NCBI RefSeq assembly: GCF_001187725.1
Contig: NZ_LGIQ01000005.1
Location: forward strand, 199,025 to 263,024
DNA length: 64,000 bases
DNA from: Brevibacillus reuszeri
GTDB lineage: Bacteria > Bacillota > Bacilli > Brevibacillales > Brevibacillaceae
Direction of reading: 5' to 3'
Shown in pieces: positions 44,332 to 52,306 of this stretch. Both the position numbers and the translations under genes were made by a program. Position 1 is the stretch's first letter, and every line of letters starts with the position of its first letter. The notes under the pieces are model-generated. The model made no database searches, was not told where the DNA came from, and saw nothing but the letters and a program-made list of their open reading frames with translations.

Positions 44332-44985
44332 ATGTACGTGCCAAGCTATTACGCTGTAACAGACAGAGAAGAGATCATTGCTTTCATGAAAAATCATCCG
44401 TTTGGGCTGATTATTTCCTCGGATGGAGCGGAGCCGGTAGCAACGCATATTCCACTGGAGGTAGAGAGTAGAGGGGAAGACCTGTATTTGACTGGTCATA
44501 TTGCTCGGGTGAACCGACAAAGTGCTTTGCTGGAGCAGGAAGCTAGTTCTGTGCTCGCTGTCTTCCACGGTCCGCACACGTATATTTCATCGTCCTGGTA
44601 CGCGCGACCGGATGCACCTACCTGGAACTATACAGCGGTTCATGCCTATGGGAAGTTACAGACGATTACATCAGCGCAGCGAGTCGAGCAAATGATTAGA
44701 GACCTTTTGCTAAAGTATGAAGGAGGACAAGAGCAGCCTGTTGAATGGGACATGGTTCCGGCAAAAATGATGCAAGCCATGTTGAAGGAAATTACCTGCT
44801 TTGAGATCAAGGTAGAGCGTTTGGACGCCATTTATAAATTGAGCCAAAATCGAACAGACAGTGATCTGGAAGCCGTTGTGACCAAGCTGGATGAGCTTGG
44901 CTGGCAGGATCGGGAGGTAGCGGAGCAGATGCGGGCGATTCGGAGCACCAAGACCAACCGCTTGTTTACGAAAACGTCTCAATAA
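44332..44985 (+). CDS. paiB: PaiB-family FMN-binding protein / transcriptional regulator
   Basis: A 217-residue PaiB-like protein with a split-barrel flavin-binding fold: MYVPSYYAVTDREEIIAFMKNHPFGLIIS at the start, GHIARVNRQ in the middle and VFHGPHTYISSSWYARPDAPTWNYTAVHAYG. In B. subtilis PaiB is associated with negative control of sporulation and protease genes; here no paiA acetyltransferase is adjacent. The ATG is preceded by AGAGGAGAG. Its 3' end overlaps the convergent LysR gene by 20 bases. Confidence 0.9.
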   Translation: MYVPSYYAVTDREEIIAFMKNHPFGLIISSDGAEPVATHIPLEVESRGEDLYLTGHIARVNRQSALLEQEASSVLAVFHGPHTYISSSWYARPDAPTWNYTAVHAYGKLQTITSAQRVEQMIRDLLLKYEGGQEQPVEWDMVPAKMMQAMLKEITCFEIKVERLDAIYKLSQNRTDSDLEAVVTKLDELGWQDREVAEQMRAIRSTKTNRLFTKTSQ

Positions 44986-45835
44986 AGCGGTTGGCTGCTT
45001 TGGAAAGGTGTCGCCCGGACTGCCAGACGACGGCTGCTGAGGAATAGATAGAGGTTCCCTCCAGCGGAATGCCGTGGATTTGTTCACTTTGATGTCTTTT
45101 CCAGGCGGAGATCGGAACGATGGAGGAGCCGACGGAAGCAGCTACCATGCTGACGATCAGGGAAATATCGGGACATTCGCAGATGACATGAGGCTCTACG
45201 CCAAGACGCGAAAACTCTTTGACGATCAGATCGTATATGCCAAGACCAGGGGTACTCGGCATGATTAGAGGGAGCTGGGCGATTTCACTCATGTGTATTC
45301 GCTCGTAGGAAGCATAGGGAGAGCTGGCGGGAACAATCAGAACGAATGGCTCTTCCTCTAGTGGAATCATCATGCAGTTATTCAAGGAATGAGGCAAGCG
45401 GACGATCGCAACCTCGATGGTACGTCTCTCCAGCCATTGATTGAGCAATTGCGTGTCACCTTTCCACACTTTGTACGTAATCAACGGGTATTTTTGCTGA
45501 AACAGGCGAATCTGTTCGGGTAGTCGGTAGGCGGACAACGCACTTACGCCGATGGACAAAGTCCCACGAATTCCTTCGCCTGTTTCTTTTACTTCCGAGA
45601 GAGCTTCTTCCATTTGGTGAACAATATTCAGCGCTTGCCGATACAAGGTGTGACCTGCCTCGGTCAACTCCATGCGTTTCCCGGAGCGCTCCATCAGAAT
45701 GACACCTAATTCATCCTCCATCTGCCTGAGCTGCTGGCTCAAGGGAGGCTGAGCGATGTTCAGACGTTTGGCAGCACTCGTAATTTGGCCTTCTTCAGCA
45801 ATGGCGATAAAGTAACGCAGCTGGCGGATATCCAC
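44966..45835 (-). CDS. LysR-family transcriptional regulator
   Basis: A 289-residue LTTR. The helix-turn-helix (MDIRQLRYFIAIAEEGQITSAAKRLNIAQPPLSQQLRQMEDELG) is followed by a periplasmic-binding-protein-like effector domain (~90-289). I choose the GTG at 45835, 9 bases after AGAAGGG; upstream in-frame ATGs (45865, 45907) have no ribosome binding site. The gene is divergent from the AzgA-type permease, with repeated ATATGAAA sites between them, so it probably controls the permease. The effector is unknown. Confidence 0.9.
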   Translation of the reverse strand: MDIRQLRYFIAIAEEGQITSAAKRLNIAQPPLSQQLRQMEDELGVILMERSGKRMELTEAGHTLYRQALNIVHQMEEALSEVKETGEGIRGTLSIGVSALSAYRLPEQIRLFQQKYPLITYKVWKGDTQLLNQWLERRTIEVAIVRLPHSLNNCMMIPLEEEPFVLIVPASSPYASYERIHMSEIAQLPLIMPSTPGLGIYDLIVKEFSRLGVEPHVICECPDISLIVSMVAASVGSSIVPISAWKRHQSEQIHGIPLEGTSIYSSAAVVWQSGRHLSKAANRFIETFS

Positions 45836-45863
45836 GCAAAATCCCTTCTTTCTTGATCGATCC

Positions 45864-45909
45864 ATATGAAAAACATATGAAAGACAGATTAACTGGATAT
45901 TTTTCATAT
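45864..45909. promoter_or_regulatory. Candidate LysR operator between the regulator and purine permease genes
   Basis: ATATGAAA occurs at 45864-45871 and 45875-45882, one helical turn (11 bases) apart, and is inverted as TTTCATAT at 45902-45909. Such clustered half sites in the divergent gap are typical of LTTR binding regions. Confidence 0.45.
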
Positions 45910-45979
45910 TGATGTGGCTATGATAGCATAATTTTCACAGGAATTCATGAAACATGCATAAAGAAAGAAGGGAATAAAC

Positions 45980-47272
45980 GTGCGTACGTGGTTGGATAAG
46001 ATGTTTCACCTGCGTGCTTGCGACACGACGTTTCAACGGGAAATCATTGCTGGCTTCATCGGCTTTGTCACCATTGTATACATTGTTGCCGTAAACGCTT
46101 CGATTTTACAGGATGCGGGTATTCCGATGGAAGCCGGCATCCTTGCGACTGTTTTGACAGCATTTATTGGCTCGCTCATTATGGCTTTCTGGGCGAATGC
46201 ACCCATTATTTTAGTTCCCGGCATGGGAATCAATGCGCTGTTTACGTACACGCTTTGCCATTCGATGGGTCTTAGCTGGCAGGAGGCCTTGGCTGCGGTT
46301 TTTGTTTCGGGTCTGATTTTTACGGTAATTGCCTTTACCAAGGTGGCTACCGTCTTGTCTAATGCGATTCCTTCCTCGCTAAAAGAAGCGATCACAGTGG
46401 GGATTGGGCTGTTTTTGACATTTATTGGATTGCAAAAGGGTGGTCTGATCGTGACCAATCCCTCGACCTTTGTGGCGCTTGGAGATTTGTCCAGCCCGCA
46501 TGTCATCGTGACGCTGGTAACACTTATTTTGACGCTGATCCTGTTTGTTCGGGGTGTACCTGGCAACTTTTTGATCGGGATTGCAGGAGGAACCGGGCTT
46601 GGCATTTTGCTCGGGATTGTTGAGCCAGGAGCTGGCAGCTCGTTTTCTTTTGCCGAATACAGCCATGTATTTGCTGGAATGTCTTTTTCCGGGATGTGGA
46701 CATTGCCATTTTGGATTGCCACTTTTTCACTTGCCATGGTGATCGTCTTTGAAAACATCGGGTTGATTCATGGGCATACTGCCATGTTTGGTCAGCCGCA
46801 AAAGTTTCGCCGCTCCTTGCAAGCAAATGCCCTGTCAGCAGCCATTTCGGGGATCATGGGCACCAGCCCAACGGTTTCTACAGTAGAAACGGCGGCAGGT
46901 ATTACAGCGGGTGGACGTACCGGCCTGACTACGCTTGTTACAGGTACACTGCTGCTTCTATCTCTCGGTCTCATTCCGCTCGTCAAAATGATTCCGGATG
47001 GAGCTGTGGCTCCGGTTCTGATTATCATCGGTGCTTTGATGCTGCAAAATGTGCAAAACATCAATCTGAAGGACTTCTCAGAAGGATTCCCGGCCTTTTT
47101 GATCATCGCGATCATTCCGTTGTCGTACAGCATTGTGGACGGAATCGCCTTTGGCTTTGTCGCGTACCCGCTGCTGAAGCTGGCGCTTGGAAAACGACGG
47201 GAAGTACCAGCGCTGCTGTATGTGATCGCAGGACTGTTTTTACTTAACTTGATGCTACCGATATTCACGTAA
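45980..47272 (+). CDS. AzgA-type purine (adenine/guanine/hypoxanthine) permease, NCS2 superfamily
   Basis: A 430-residue permease with about 12-14 helices. The N-terminal TTFQREIIAGFIGFVTIVYIVAVN (the AzgA family opening), PGMGINALFTYTLC and GTSPTVSTVETAAGITAGGRTGLT (~293-316) are the family's substrate-site and half-helix motifs, as in B. subtilis PbuG/PbuO and E. coli GhxP/GhxQ/PurP. It should import purine bases with protons. It starts at GTG, behind AAAGAAGGGAAT. No purine riboswitch is present; control probably comes from the divergent LysR protein. Confidence 0.9.
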   Translation: MRTWLDKMFHLRACDTTFQREIIAGFIGFVTIVYIVAVNASILQDAGIPMEAGILATVLTAFIGSLIMAFWANAPIILVPGMGINALFTYTLCHSMGLSWQEALAAVFVSGLIFTVIAFTKVATVLSNAIPSSLKEAITVGIGLFLTFIGLQKGGLIVTNPSTFVALGDLSSPHVIVTLVTLILTLILFVRGVPGNFLIGIAGGTGLGILLGIVEPGAGSSFSFAEYSHVFAGMSFSGMWTLPFWIATFSLAMVIVFENIGLIHGHTAMFGQPQKFRRSLQANALSAAISGIMGTSPTVSTVETAAGITAGGRTGLTTLVTGTLLLLSLGLIPLVKMIPDGAVAPVLIIIGALMLQNVQNINLKDFSEGFPAFLIIAIIPLSYSIVDGIAFGFVAYPLLKLALGKRREVPALLYVIAGLFLLNLMLPIFT

Positions 47273-47279
47273 TTAATTT

Positions 47280-47329
47280 ACCCCTGACCGTATGAGTGGG
47301 TGCTACATGCGGTCAGGGGTATTTTTTTG
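47280..47329 (+). terminator. Terminator of the purine permease gene
   Basis: ACCCCTGACCG pairs perfectly with CGGTCAGGGGT across an 18-base loop and is followed by ATTTTTTTG. Confidence 0.92.
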
Positions 47330-47372
47330 TCTTAATCTAGGACTTTAGAATGATGGAATAGGAGGTGAAGTG

Positions 47373-48776
47373 GTGGATAAATGTATGCATGTAGATGGTT
47401 TCATAGTTGAACCTGAAAAGTACTCTGATGATTTTCTACGCTTGTGGTCGAGAAAACAGTTGAGGTGTCAGCAATGTGGAGGAGCTGTTTATTATCGTCA
47501 TGGTTCACGAGTAAAACCACATTTTGCTCACGTAGCCAAAACTCGATGCGAATATTCAGAGCCGGAGACATTAGAGCACATTATGGGGAAAAAACTGCTA
47601 AAAACATGGATTGAAATGACTTATCCTTCAAACGTGACTAGACAAGAATATTATTTGGAGGAAATTAATCAAAGAGCGGATATTATTACTGTTTTTCCAA
47701 ATGGACATCGACTTTGTATTGAATTTCAATGTTCACCAATATCTGAAAGGATTTTAAAAAGAAGGATAGATGGATATGAAAGTATAAACGTTTCCCAGGT
47801 GTGGATCTTAGGTTATAGCCTCTTTACAGAAATAGCATCGTATCGCTTTAGATTGCTTGCATGGCAAGATATGATTCAACGTCAGCAGAATAAAATGCTG
47901 TATTTACTTGATTCCTTAGAAAGCGAGTGTATGTTTACACTTGCTAGAGTAACAGCTCAAAGAGATAGAAAAACCATATTTACTTGTGAAAAGATAACTC
48001 GTCGGGCACTGATGGAACACAGAATGTCTCATGAGGGAAGCATATCTTTAGTAAATACGTCTTACTTATGGAAGCAGAAGTCGACAATGAGGGACTTTGC
48101 TTCACGTGAAATAAAGATCTCGAAGCAAATAGAAAAAACTCCTTATTTACAACAACTCATTCATCGTCGAGGTGAAGAATTTCTTTCTAATCCGTTAAGA
48201 CAATTTGCTATTTCAAGGATTGGTGATTATTTGTCCCATCCAGTGATGAATCAAAAAATTGCGGGTGATCATCTGTTTGATATTGATCATCGTTTGTGGC
48301 AGAGCTTCTTATTTTTAACAGAAATACATAAAGTTTATCAGAGAAGGTCTAGTTACGGAACACATAAGCAGGTTCCCAAGCTGATTATTAAGCACATCCT
48401 GGAAAGAGATGTGCGCTTTCCAGAAAGACCATTTCGGATTGTGTTGAAAAAGTACGTGAAACATGAGTTAGCTCATTATTTGCGTGATAATAGAACGGAA
48501 TTCCTACATGTTAAAATGATTCATGAGGTAATATATGAATATTTTTGCAGACTTGAATATCTTGGGTTTCTCAGAAATATCACACCAGAACATGAGTATA
48601 TTACGCCTGAAGGAAAGTATTTTGGTAAATTTGAAGTTCGATTTGATCGATTTTGCCCTGAGTTATTTGGAAAAACGGAGACCGAAATCAAAGAATTCTT
48701 TCGTATTCATAGTCTTTGTTATATAAGAAATAGGTGGTTTGATTGTAAAACTAACCGAAAGATTCCATTGTTATAG
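47373..48776 (+). CDS. CoiA-like competence/nuclease protein
   Basis: A 467-residue soluble protein. Residues ~30-60 hold a Cys/His-rich element (LRCQQCGGAVYYRHGSRVKPHFAH) typical of CoiA. The nuclease domain follows (~65-160) with RADIITVFPNGHRLCIEFQCSPIS, a PD-(D/E)xK-like D...ExQ core. CoiA proteins act in processing or recombination of incoming DNA in transformation; long variants also occur with phage or defence functions. The C-terminal ~300 residues are unassigned. The base composition is clearly more AT-rich (many AAA, ATT and TTT codons) than the flanking genes, suggesting later acquisition. GGAGGTGA precedes the GTG at 47373 by 5-7 bases. Confidence 0.8.
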   Translation: MDKCMHVDGFIVEPEKYSDDFLRLWSRKQLRCQQCGGAVYYRHGSRVKPHFAHVAKTRCEYSEPETLEHIMGKKLLKTWIEMTYPSNVTRQEYYLEEINQRADIITVFPNGHRLCIEFQCSPISERILKRRIDGYESINVSQVWILGYSLFTEIASYRFRLLAWQDMIQRQQNKMLYLLDSLESECMFTLARVTAQRDRKTIFTCEKITRRALMEHRMSHEGSISLVNTSYLWKQKSTMRDFASREIKISKQIEKTPYLQQLIHRRGEEFLSNPLRQFAISRIGDYLSHPVMNQKIAGDHLFDIDHRLWQSFLFLTEIHKVYQRRSSYGTHKQVPKLIIKHILERDVRFPERPFRIVLKKYVKHELAHYLRDNRTEFLHVKMIHEVIYEYFCRLEYLGFLRNITPEHEYITPEGKYFGKFEVRFDRFCPELFGKTETEIKEFFRIHSLCYIRNRWFDCKTNRKIPLL

Positions 48777-48841
48777 GAGTTGATAGAAAAGGGAGCCGAG
48801 ATGCCAATAAGCAAGAGAAAGAAATTTTATAGGAAAAATTA

Positions 48842-48878
48842 AACGAGCCAAAAAAGTCACTCTTTCGGCTCGTTTTTT
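48842..48878. terminator. Bidirectional terminator between the CoiA-like and iron-binding-protein genes
   Basis: AAACGAGCC pairs with GGCTCGTTTTTT, with further A/T pairing inside. A and T runs flank both sides, so it can end both converging genes. Confidence 0.85.
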
Positions 48879-48887
48879 CGTAAAGGT

Positions 48888-49880
48888 TTACTGAACCTGC
48901 GTCAGCAGTTTCACAGCATCCTGCAATTGCAGCTCGATGTCATGAGGGGTATAGCCGAGCCACGTGTCCATGTTGATCTCGTATACATAACTATTTTTCA
49001 CTGCAGGGAGGTTCTTCCAGATAGCACTAGACTTGATCTCATTGTATCGGCCAGCAGCTTCCTCGCCTGGGAGTAGACTAACGAATACATAATCTGCAGC
49101 ATAGTCCGGCAGTAGCTCCATAGAAATCGGTGCTGCCCAGAAGTTTGGGTCTTTATCGAGCTCCTTTTGAATCGCTGGCGGTGGTGTCAGTCCAAGCGCT
49201 TTATAAAACGTAAAGCCCATGTTTCGAGCCCCGTATACGTAAAACTCCTTTGGATCGATACGATAAATGGCAACAGTTTTACCTTCGCCAATTTTTCCGA
49301 GAATCTGTTCTTTTGCTGTCGTCAATTTTTTATCAAATTCTGCTTGCCAGGCGGCGGCTTCCTGCTGCTTGTTCAAGATGTCGCCAATCGCTTTCACATG
49401 ACCGTACATGTCGTAATCCATCCATGGAAGATCAACAGTCGGAGCGATCATGCTCAGCTTATCGTAAACGTCCTTATCAATATCGGCAGTGATGATTAGA
49501 TCAGGCTGCAGGGACAAGATTTTTTCATAATTGATCGCTTCCAATGTTCCGACATCCTCGATGCCCTGAAACGCGGGATCTGTGTTTTCGAGCAAGTGAC
49601 TTGCTGCTCCGATCGGTTTTACGCCAACGGACAGCATCTGGCTGGCATATTGCAGCGTCACGACTCTTTGCACAGAGACGGGAATTTGTATTTCTCCGAA
49701 GGCAGTCTTGTATGTACGAGTGGTAGCAGAAAGATCAGTGGATGCCTTGTCAGTAGACGGAGGAGCTGTGTCGTTGTTGCCGGTTGGAGCTGAGCCTGGT
49801 TGTGTTCCAGATGTTCCGCATGCTGCCAGAGAGAACGAGAGGAGCAAAATACTTGCAAAAACCAACCACTTTATTCTCAT
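48888..49880 (-). CDS. Iron-siderophore-binding lipoprotein (FecB/FhuD-like, SBP family 8)
   Basis: A 330-residue lipoprotein. The signal peptide ends in SLAACG (Cys ~21), then a Gly/Thr/Ser/Pro linker and a cluster-8 binding-protein fold (RVVTLQYASQMLSVGVKPIGAA; YEKILSLQPDLIITADI). It should bind a ferric siderophore or heme. The ATG at 49880 follows GGAGGAATC. A Fur box lies about 75 bases upstream. No permease or ATPase genes are adjacent, so it uses a transporter encoded elsewhere. Confidence 0.9.
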   Translation of the reverse strand: MRIKWLVFASILLLSFSLAACGTSGTQPGSAPTGNNDTAPPSTDKASTDLSATTRTYKTAFGEIQIPVSVQRVVTLQYASQMLSVGVKPIGAASHLLENTDPAFQGIEDVGTLEAINYEKILSLQPDLIITADIDKDVYDKLSMIAPTVDLPWMDYDMYGHVKAIGDILNKQQEAAAWQAEFDKKLTTAKEQILGKIGEGKTVAIYRIDPKEFYVYGARNMGFTFYKALGLTPPPAIQKELDKDPNFWAAPISMELLPDYAADYVFVSLLPGEEAAGRYNEIKSSAIWKNLPAVKNSYVYEINMDTWLGYTPHDIELQLQDAVKLLTQVQ

Positions 49881-49952
49881 GATGATTCCTCCAGAACGTA
49901 CAAAAGTATAGTGGTGAGGGAGATAGTCAATAACATTTTCCCTACGCAATAA

Positions 49953-49967
49953 TGATAAAGATTATCA
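49953..49967. promoter_or_regulatory. Fur box
   Basis: TGATAAAGATTATCA matches the 7-1-7 Fur consensus TGATAATnATTATCA at 13 of 14 arm positions; flanking ATAA and TTAT extend the symmetry. It lies upstream of the siderophore-binding lipoprotein gene, so iron-replete cells should repress it. Confidence 0.8.
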
Positions 49968-49979
49968 TTATCAGATATA

Positions 49980-50228
49980 CTCGTCAATGCTTTTCAAGAA
50001 AAGATAAGGTTACATTTAGAAACAATCTCTTGTGGATCAATAATCTCTTCAGGCTAGGAGAGCTTTGATAGCCCTATCGAGTCATGTGAAAAAAAGGATA
50101 GAGTCTTGAGTCCAGTGGCAGCTCCAGCAACAGGCGAATGCCTCTATCGGGCTAGGGACTGACGATAAGTTGGGATTGGTTTGTTACATTTTATGGGTAA
50201 GAATTTTATCATGAAGGAGAGTAAGCAT
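49980..50228 (+). other. Non-coding leader region with possible RNA structure
   Basis: About 250 bases without a gene. TAGCCC (50069-50074) could pair with GGGCTA (50149-50154) to enclose a GC-richer segment with several short helices, such as AGGC/GCCT near 50132-50142. This resembles a structured leader of the next gene, but I do not recognise a known riboswitch class. Confidence 0.25.
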
Positions 50229-51581
50229 GTGAAGACTGTATTGCGGATCAGCATTTATCTCATCGTTTTTGTTGTCGTAGTAGGAGGCGCAGGCACAATC
50301 GGGTTCGTCAATACAATGAATGACGTAATGTCGGTTTACGATAAAGCCGCTCCAGCATTGGCGAATGTGCAGGTACCGAAATACGACGCAAACAAACCAA
50401 CAGTGGCTGTGCTGCTGGCGAATGAATCGACGGAAGTATTCGATTTTCTCGTTCCGTACGAGATGTTTGCGATGACGGAAGCTTACAATGTATACGGCGT
50501 TGCCCCCGATCGTGAAATCAAATCACTAACCGGGGGACTCGATGTCGTTCCGCATTATTCGTTTGACGAAATGGATGCGATGCTCGGTAAAAGCCCGGAC
50601 ATTATCGTCATTCCGTTTATGCCGATTCTGGACGAGAAAAAATATGCACCTGTCCGTGAATGGATTCGGAAAAACGCGAGCGCCCAGACGACATTGCTCT
50701 CCATTTGCAATGGGGCAGAAAACCTGGCCGATACTGGCTTGCTGAACGGCAAATCGGCTGCGACGCACTGGGGCGATATTGACCGGCTCATGAAACAGTA
50801 TCCGGAAGTCCAGTGGGTGAAAGATCGACGCTTCGTCCCGCAAGGCAATATCGTTTCATCTGCGGGTCTGACATCGGGAATCGACGCTACGCTATACCTC
50901 ATCTCCCAGCAGCTTGGCGAGGATGCGGCGAAGAAAGTGGCGGTAGAGATGAACTATCCATCCTATGATTACGTGAAAAACCCGCAAATCAAACCCTTCA
51001 CTGCCGGGCTCAGTGACATAACGTTCATACTGAACAACGCTTATCAATGGAACAAAGTAAAGGCGGGCGTTCTGCTATATAACGGTGTCGATGAACTAGA
51101 TTTGTCCGCTGCATTCGATACGTACGCTGCTTCCGGCACGACGACGACGTTAACCGTTTCCAGCTCGAACGAACCGATCGTAACGAAGCATGGCCTGAGC
51201 TTGGTCGCGCGTTATCAGATAAAAAGCGTACCGAAACTGGCAAAGATGATTGTCGTTGGTGCGGACGCCGAATCTGCAGTCGTCAAAGACATCAACGAAT
51301 GGAACGACAGCGGTAACAGCGCGAAGCTGCTCTACTTGCACCGCGAAGCGGCGGATCGATTTGCAATGGATCCCGCATTCGAGGATTTGGCAAAGCAGGA
51401 GGATATAGGGACGGCGAGATTTGCTGCCAAGCGACTCGAATATCGCGCCACCGACCACCTGAGGCTAGAAGGCAGATCTTTCTCTTTTGAAGCGTTTTGC
51501 ATACCGGTTTTGCTCGGTGCCCTATCCTTGCTCGTCTCCTTTTTCATCGATCAGAGATTCATCCGCAGGAAAAAGATATAA
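50229..51581 (+). CDS. Membrane-anchored protein with two DJ-1/PfpI (GATase1-like) domains
   Basis: A 450-residue protein. An N-terminal helix (~5-25; ISIYLIVFVVVVGGAG) and a C-terminal helix (~425-443) ending in RRKK flank two tandem DJ-1/PfpI-like domains. The first (~50-245) keeps the nucleophile-elbow Cys in LLSICNGAENLADTGLLNGKSAATHW, resembling the N-terminal domain of GlxA-type AraC regulators. The second (~265-410) begins AGVLLYNGVDELDLSAAFDTYAA but shows no equivalent Cys. No AraC helix-turn-helix follows. Function is unknown; a sensor or membrane-bound hydrolase role is possible. I prefer the GTG at 50229, 9 bases after AAGGAG, over ATGs at 50193 and 50211. Confidence 0.8.
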   Translation: MKTVLRISIYLIVFVVVVGGAGTIGFVNTMNDVMSVYDKAAPALANVQVPKYDANKPTVAVLLANESTEVFDFLVPYEMFAMTEAYNVYGVAPDREIKSLTGGLDVVPHYSFDEMDAMLGKSPDIIVIPFMPILDEKKYAPVREWIRKNASAQTTLLSICNGAENLADTGLLNGKSAATHWGDIDRLMKQYPEVQWVKDRRFVPQGNIVSSAGLTSGIDATLYLISQQLGEDAAKKVAVEMNYPSYDYVKNPQIKPFTAGLSDITFILNNAYQWNKVKAGVLLYNGVDELDLSAAFDTYAASGTTTTLTVSSSNEPIVTKHGLSLVARYQIKSVPKLAKMIVVGADAESAVVKDINEWNDSGNSAKLLYLHREAADRFAMDPAFEDLAKQEDIGTARFAAKRLEYRATDHLRLEGRSFSFEAFCIPVLLGALSLLVSFFIDQRFIRRKKI

Positions 51582-51845
51582 GCAGTGTCATTTTCTAATT
51601 GTAATAACGTATCATTTTTTGAAAAAGTAGTTTTAGATCTAAGATGATCGATTGCCATTAGCGCGTTCGACATCCTGGATAAAATTGGGTTCCACCTTTC
51701 ATGACCACCTTTTTTGCTTTCTATACCATTAGAGTGAATTCAGCGGCATTTGGTTGAAGCGAGTGTCATTTTGTTTTACAAATTTTTCTACAACTCCCAT
51801 CTATGCTACAGTGGAAAGAAGAAAGTGGGTAGGGGAGGATTTTCG

Positions 51846-52238
51846 ATGATTCACGAGATGACGATTCAAACACGCGTTGCGGATTTTGCCAAAGGACAAG
51901 CCTGGTACGAGGTACTGCTCAAGCGTGAGCCTGATTTTATTCCACATGAAGGCTTTGCCGAATGGGAAATCATTCCGGGATGCTGGCTGCAGGTTGCAGA
52001 AGGGCTTGCTGCGGAAGGAAGCGGACCGATGCGCTTTGCGGTGATAGATATTGAGGCAGAAAGGGAAAGACTCGCCGCGAGCTTGGAGATTGCACATTTT
52101 GAGATTTATCAGCGCGAAGAAGTGCCAGTGAAGTGGGGAACATTTGCGGACCCATGGGGAAATCGAATCGGATTTTTTGAATACCTGGATGAAGCCGAGA
52201 AGGCAGAGAAACTAAGAAGATTTCAACAGACAATATAG
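51846..52238 (+). CDS. VOC (glyoxalase/bleomycin-resistance) family protein
   Basis: A 130-residue single-domain VOC-fold protein: MIHEMTIQTRVADFAKGQAWYEVLLKREPDF at the start and WGTFADPWGNRIGFFEYL near the end, both typical of the superfamily. Members range from glyoxalases to drug-binding proteins, so no reaction is assigned. The ATG at 51846 follows GGGGAGGA by 7 bases. The 264 bases upstream contain no gene I can recognise. Confidence 0.85.
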   Translation: MIHEMTIQTRVADFAKGQAWYEVLLKREPDFIPHEGFAEWEIIPGCWLQVAEGLAAEGSGPMRFAVIDIEAERERLAASLEIAHFEIYQREEVPVKWGTFADPWGNRIGFFEYLDEAEKAEKLRRFQQTI

Positions 52239-52248
52239 AGGACAGACG

Positions 52249-52284
52249 AACACCCCTCGCGATCAATCGATTGCAAGGGGTGTT
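52249..52284. other. Perfect-stem hairpin between convergent genes
   Basis: AACACCCC and GGGGTGTT, with inner GC/ATC-GAT pairing, form a long stem around AATC. No T-run follows on either strand, so it may be a weak terminator or mRNA 3'-end stabiliser for the two converging genes. Confidence 0.6.
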
Positions 52285-52306
52285 GACGTCTTCAGGTTCA
52301 TTAAAA

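Noticed and set aside
45910-45979. Possible purine riboswitch before the AzgA-type permease
   Set aside because: The gap is too short after the operator sites and lacks the paired-loop purine aptamer core.
48802-48843. 13-codon frame after the CoiA-like gene
   Set aside because: It is very short, very basic and without conservation evidence, lying just before the terminator.
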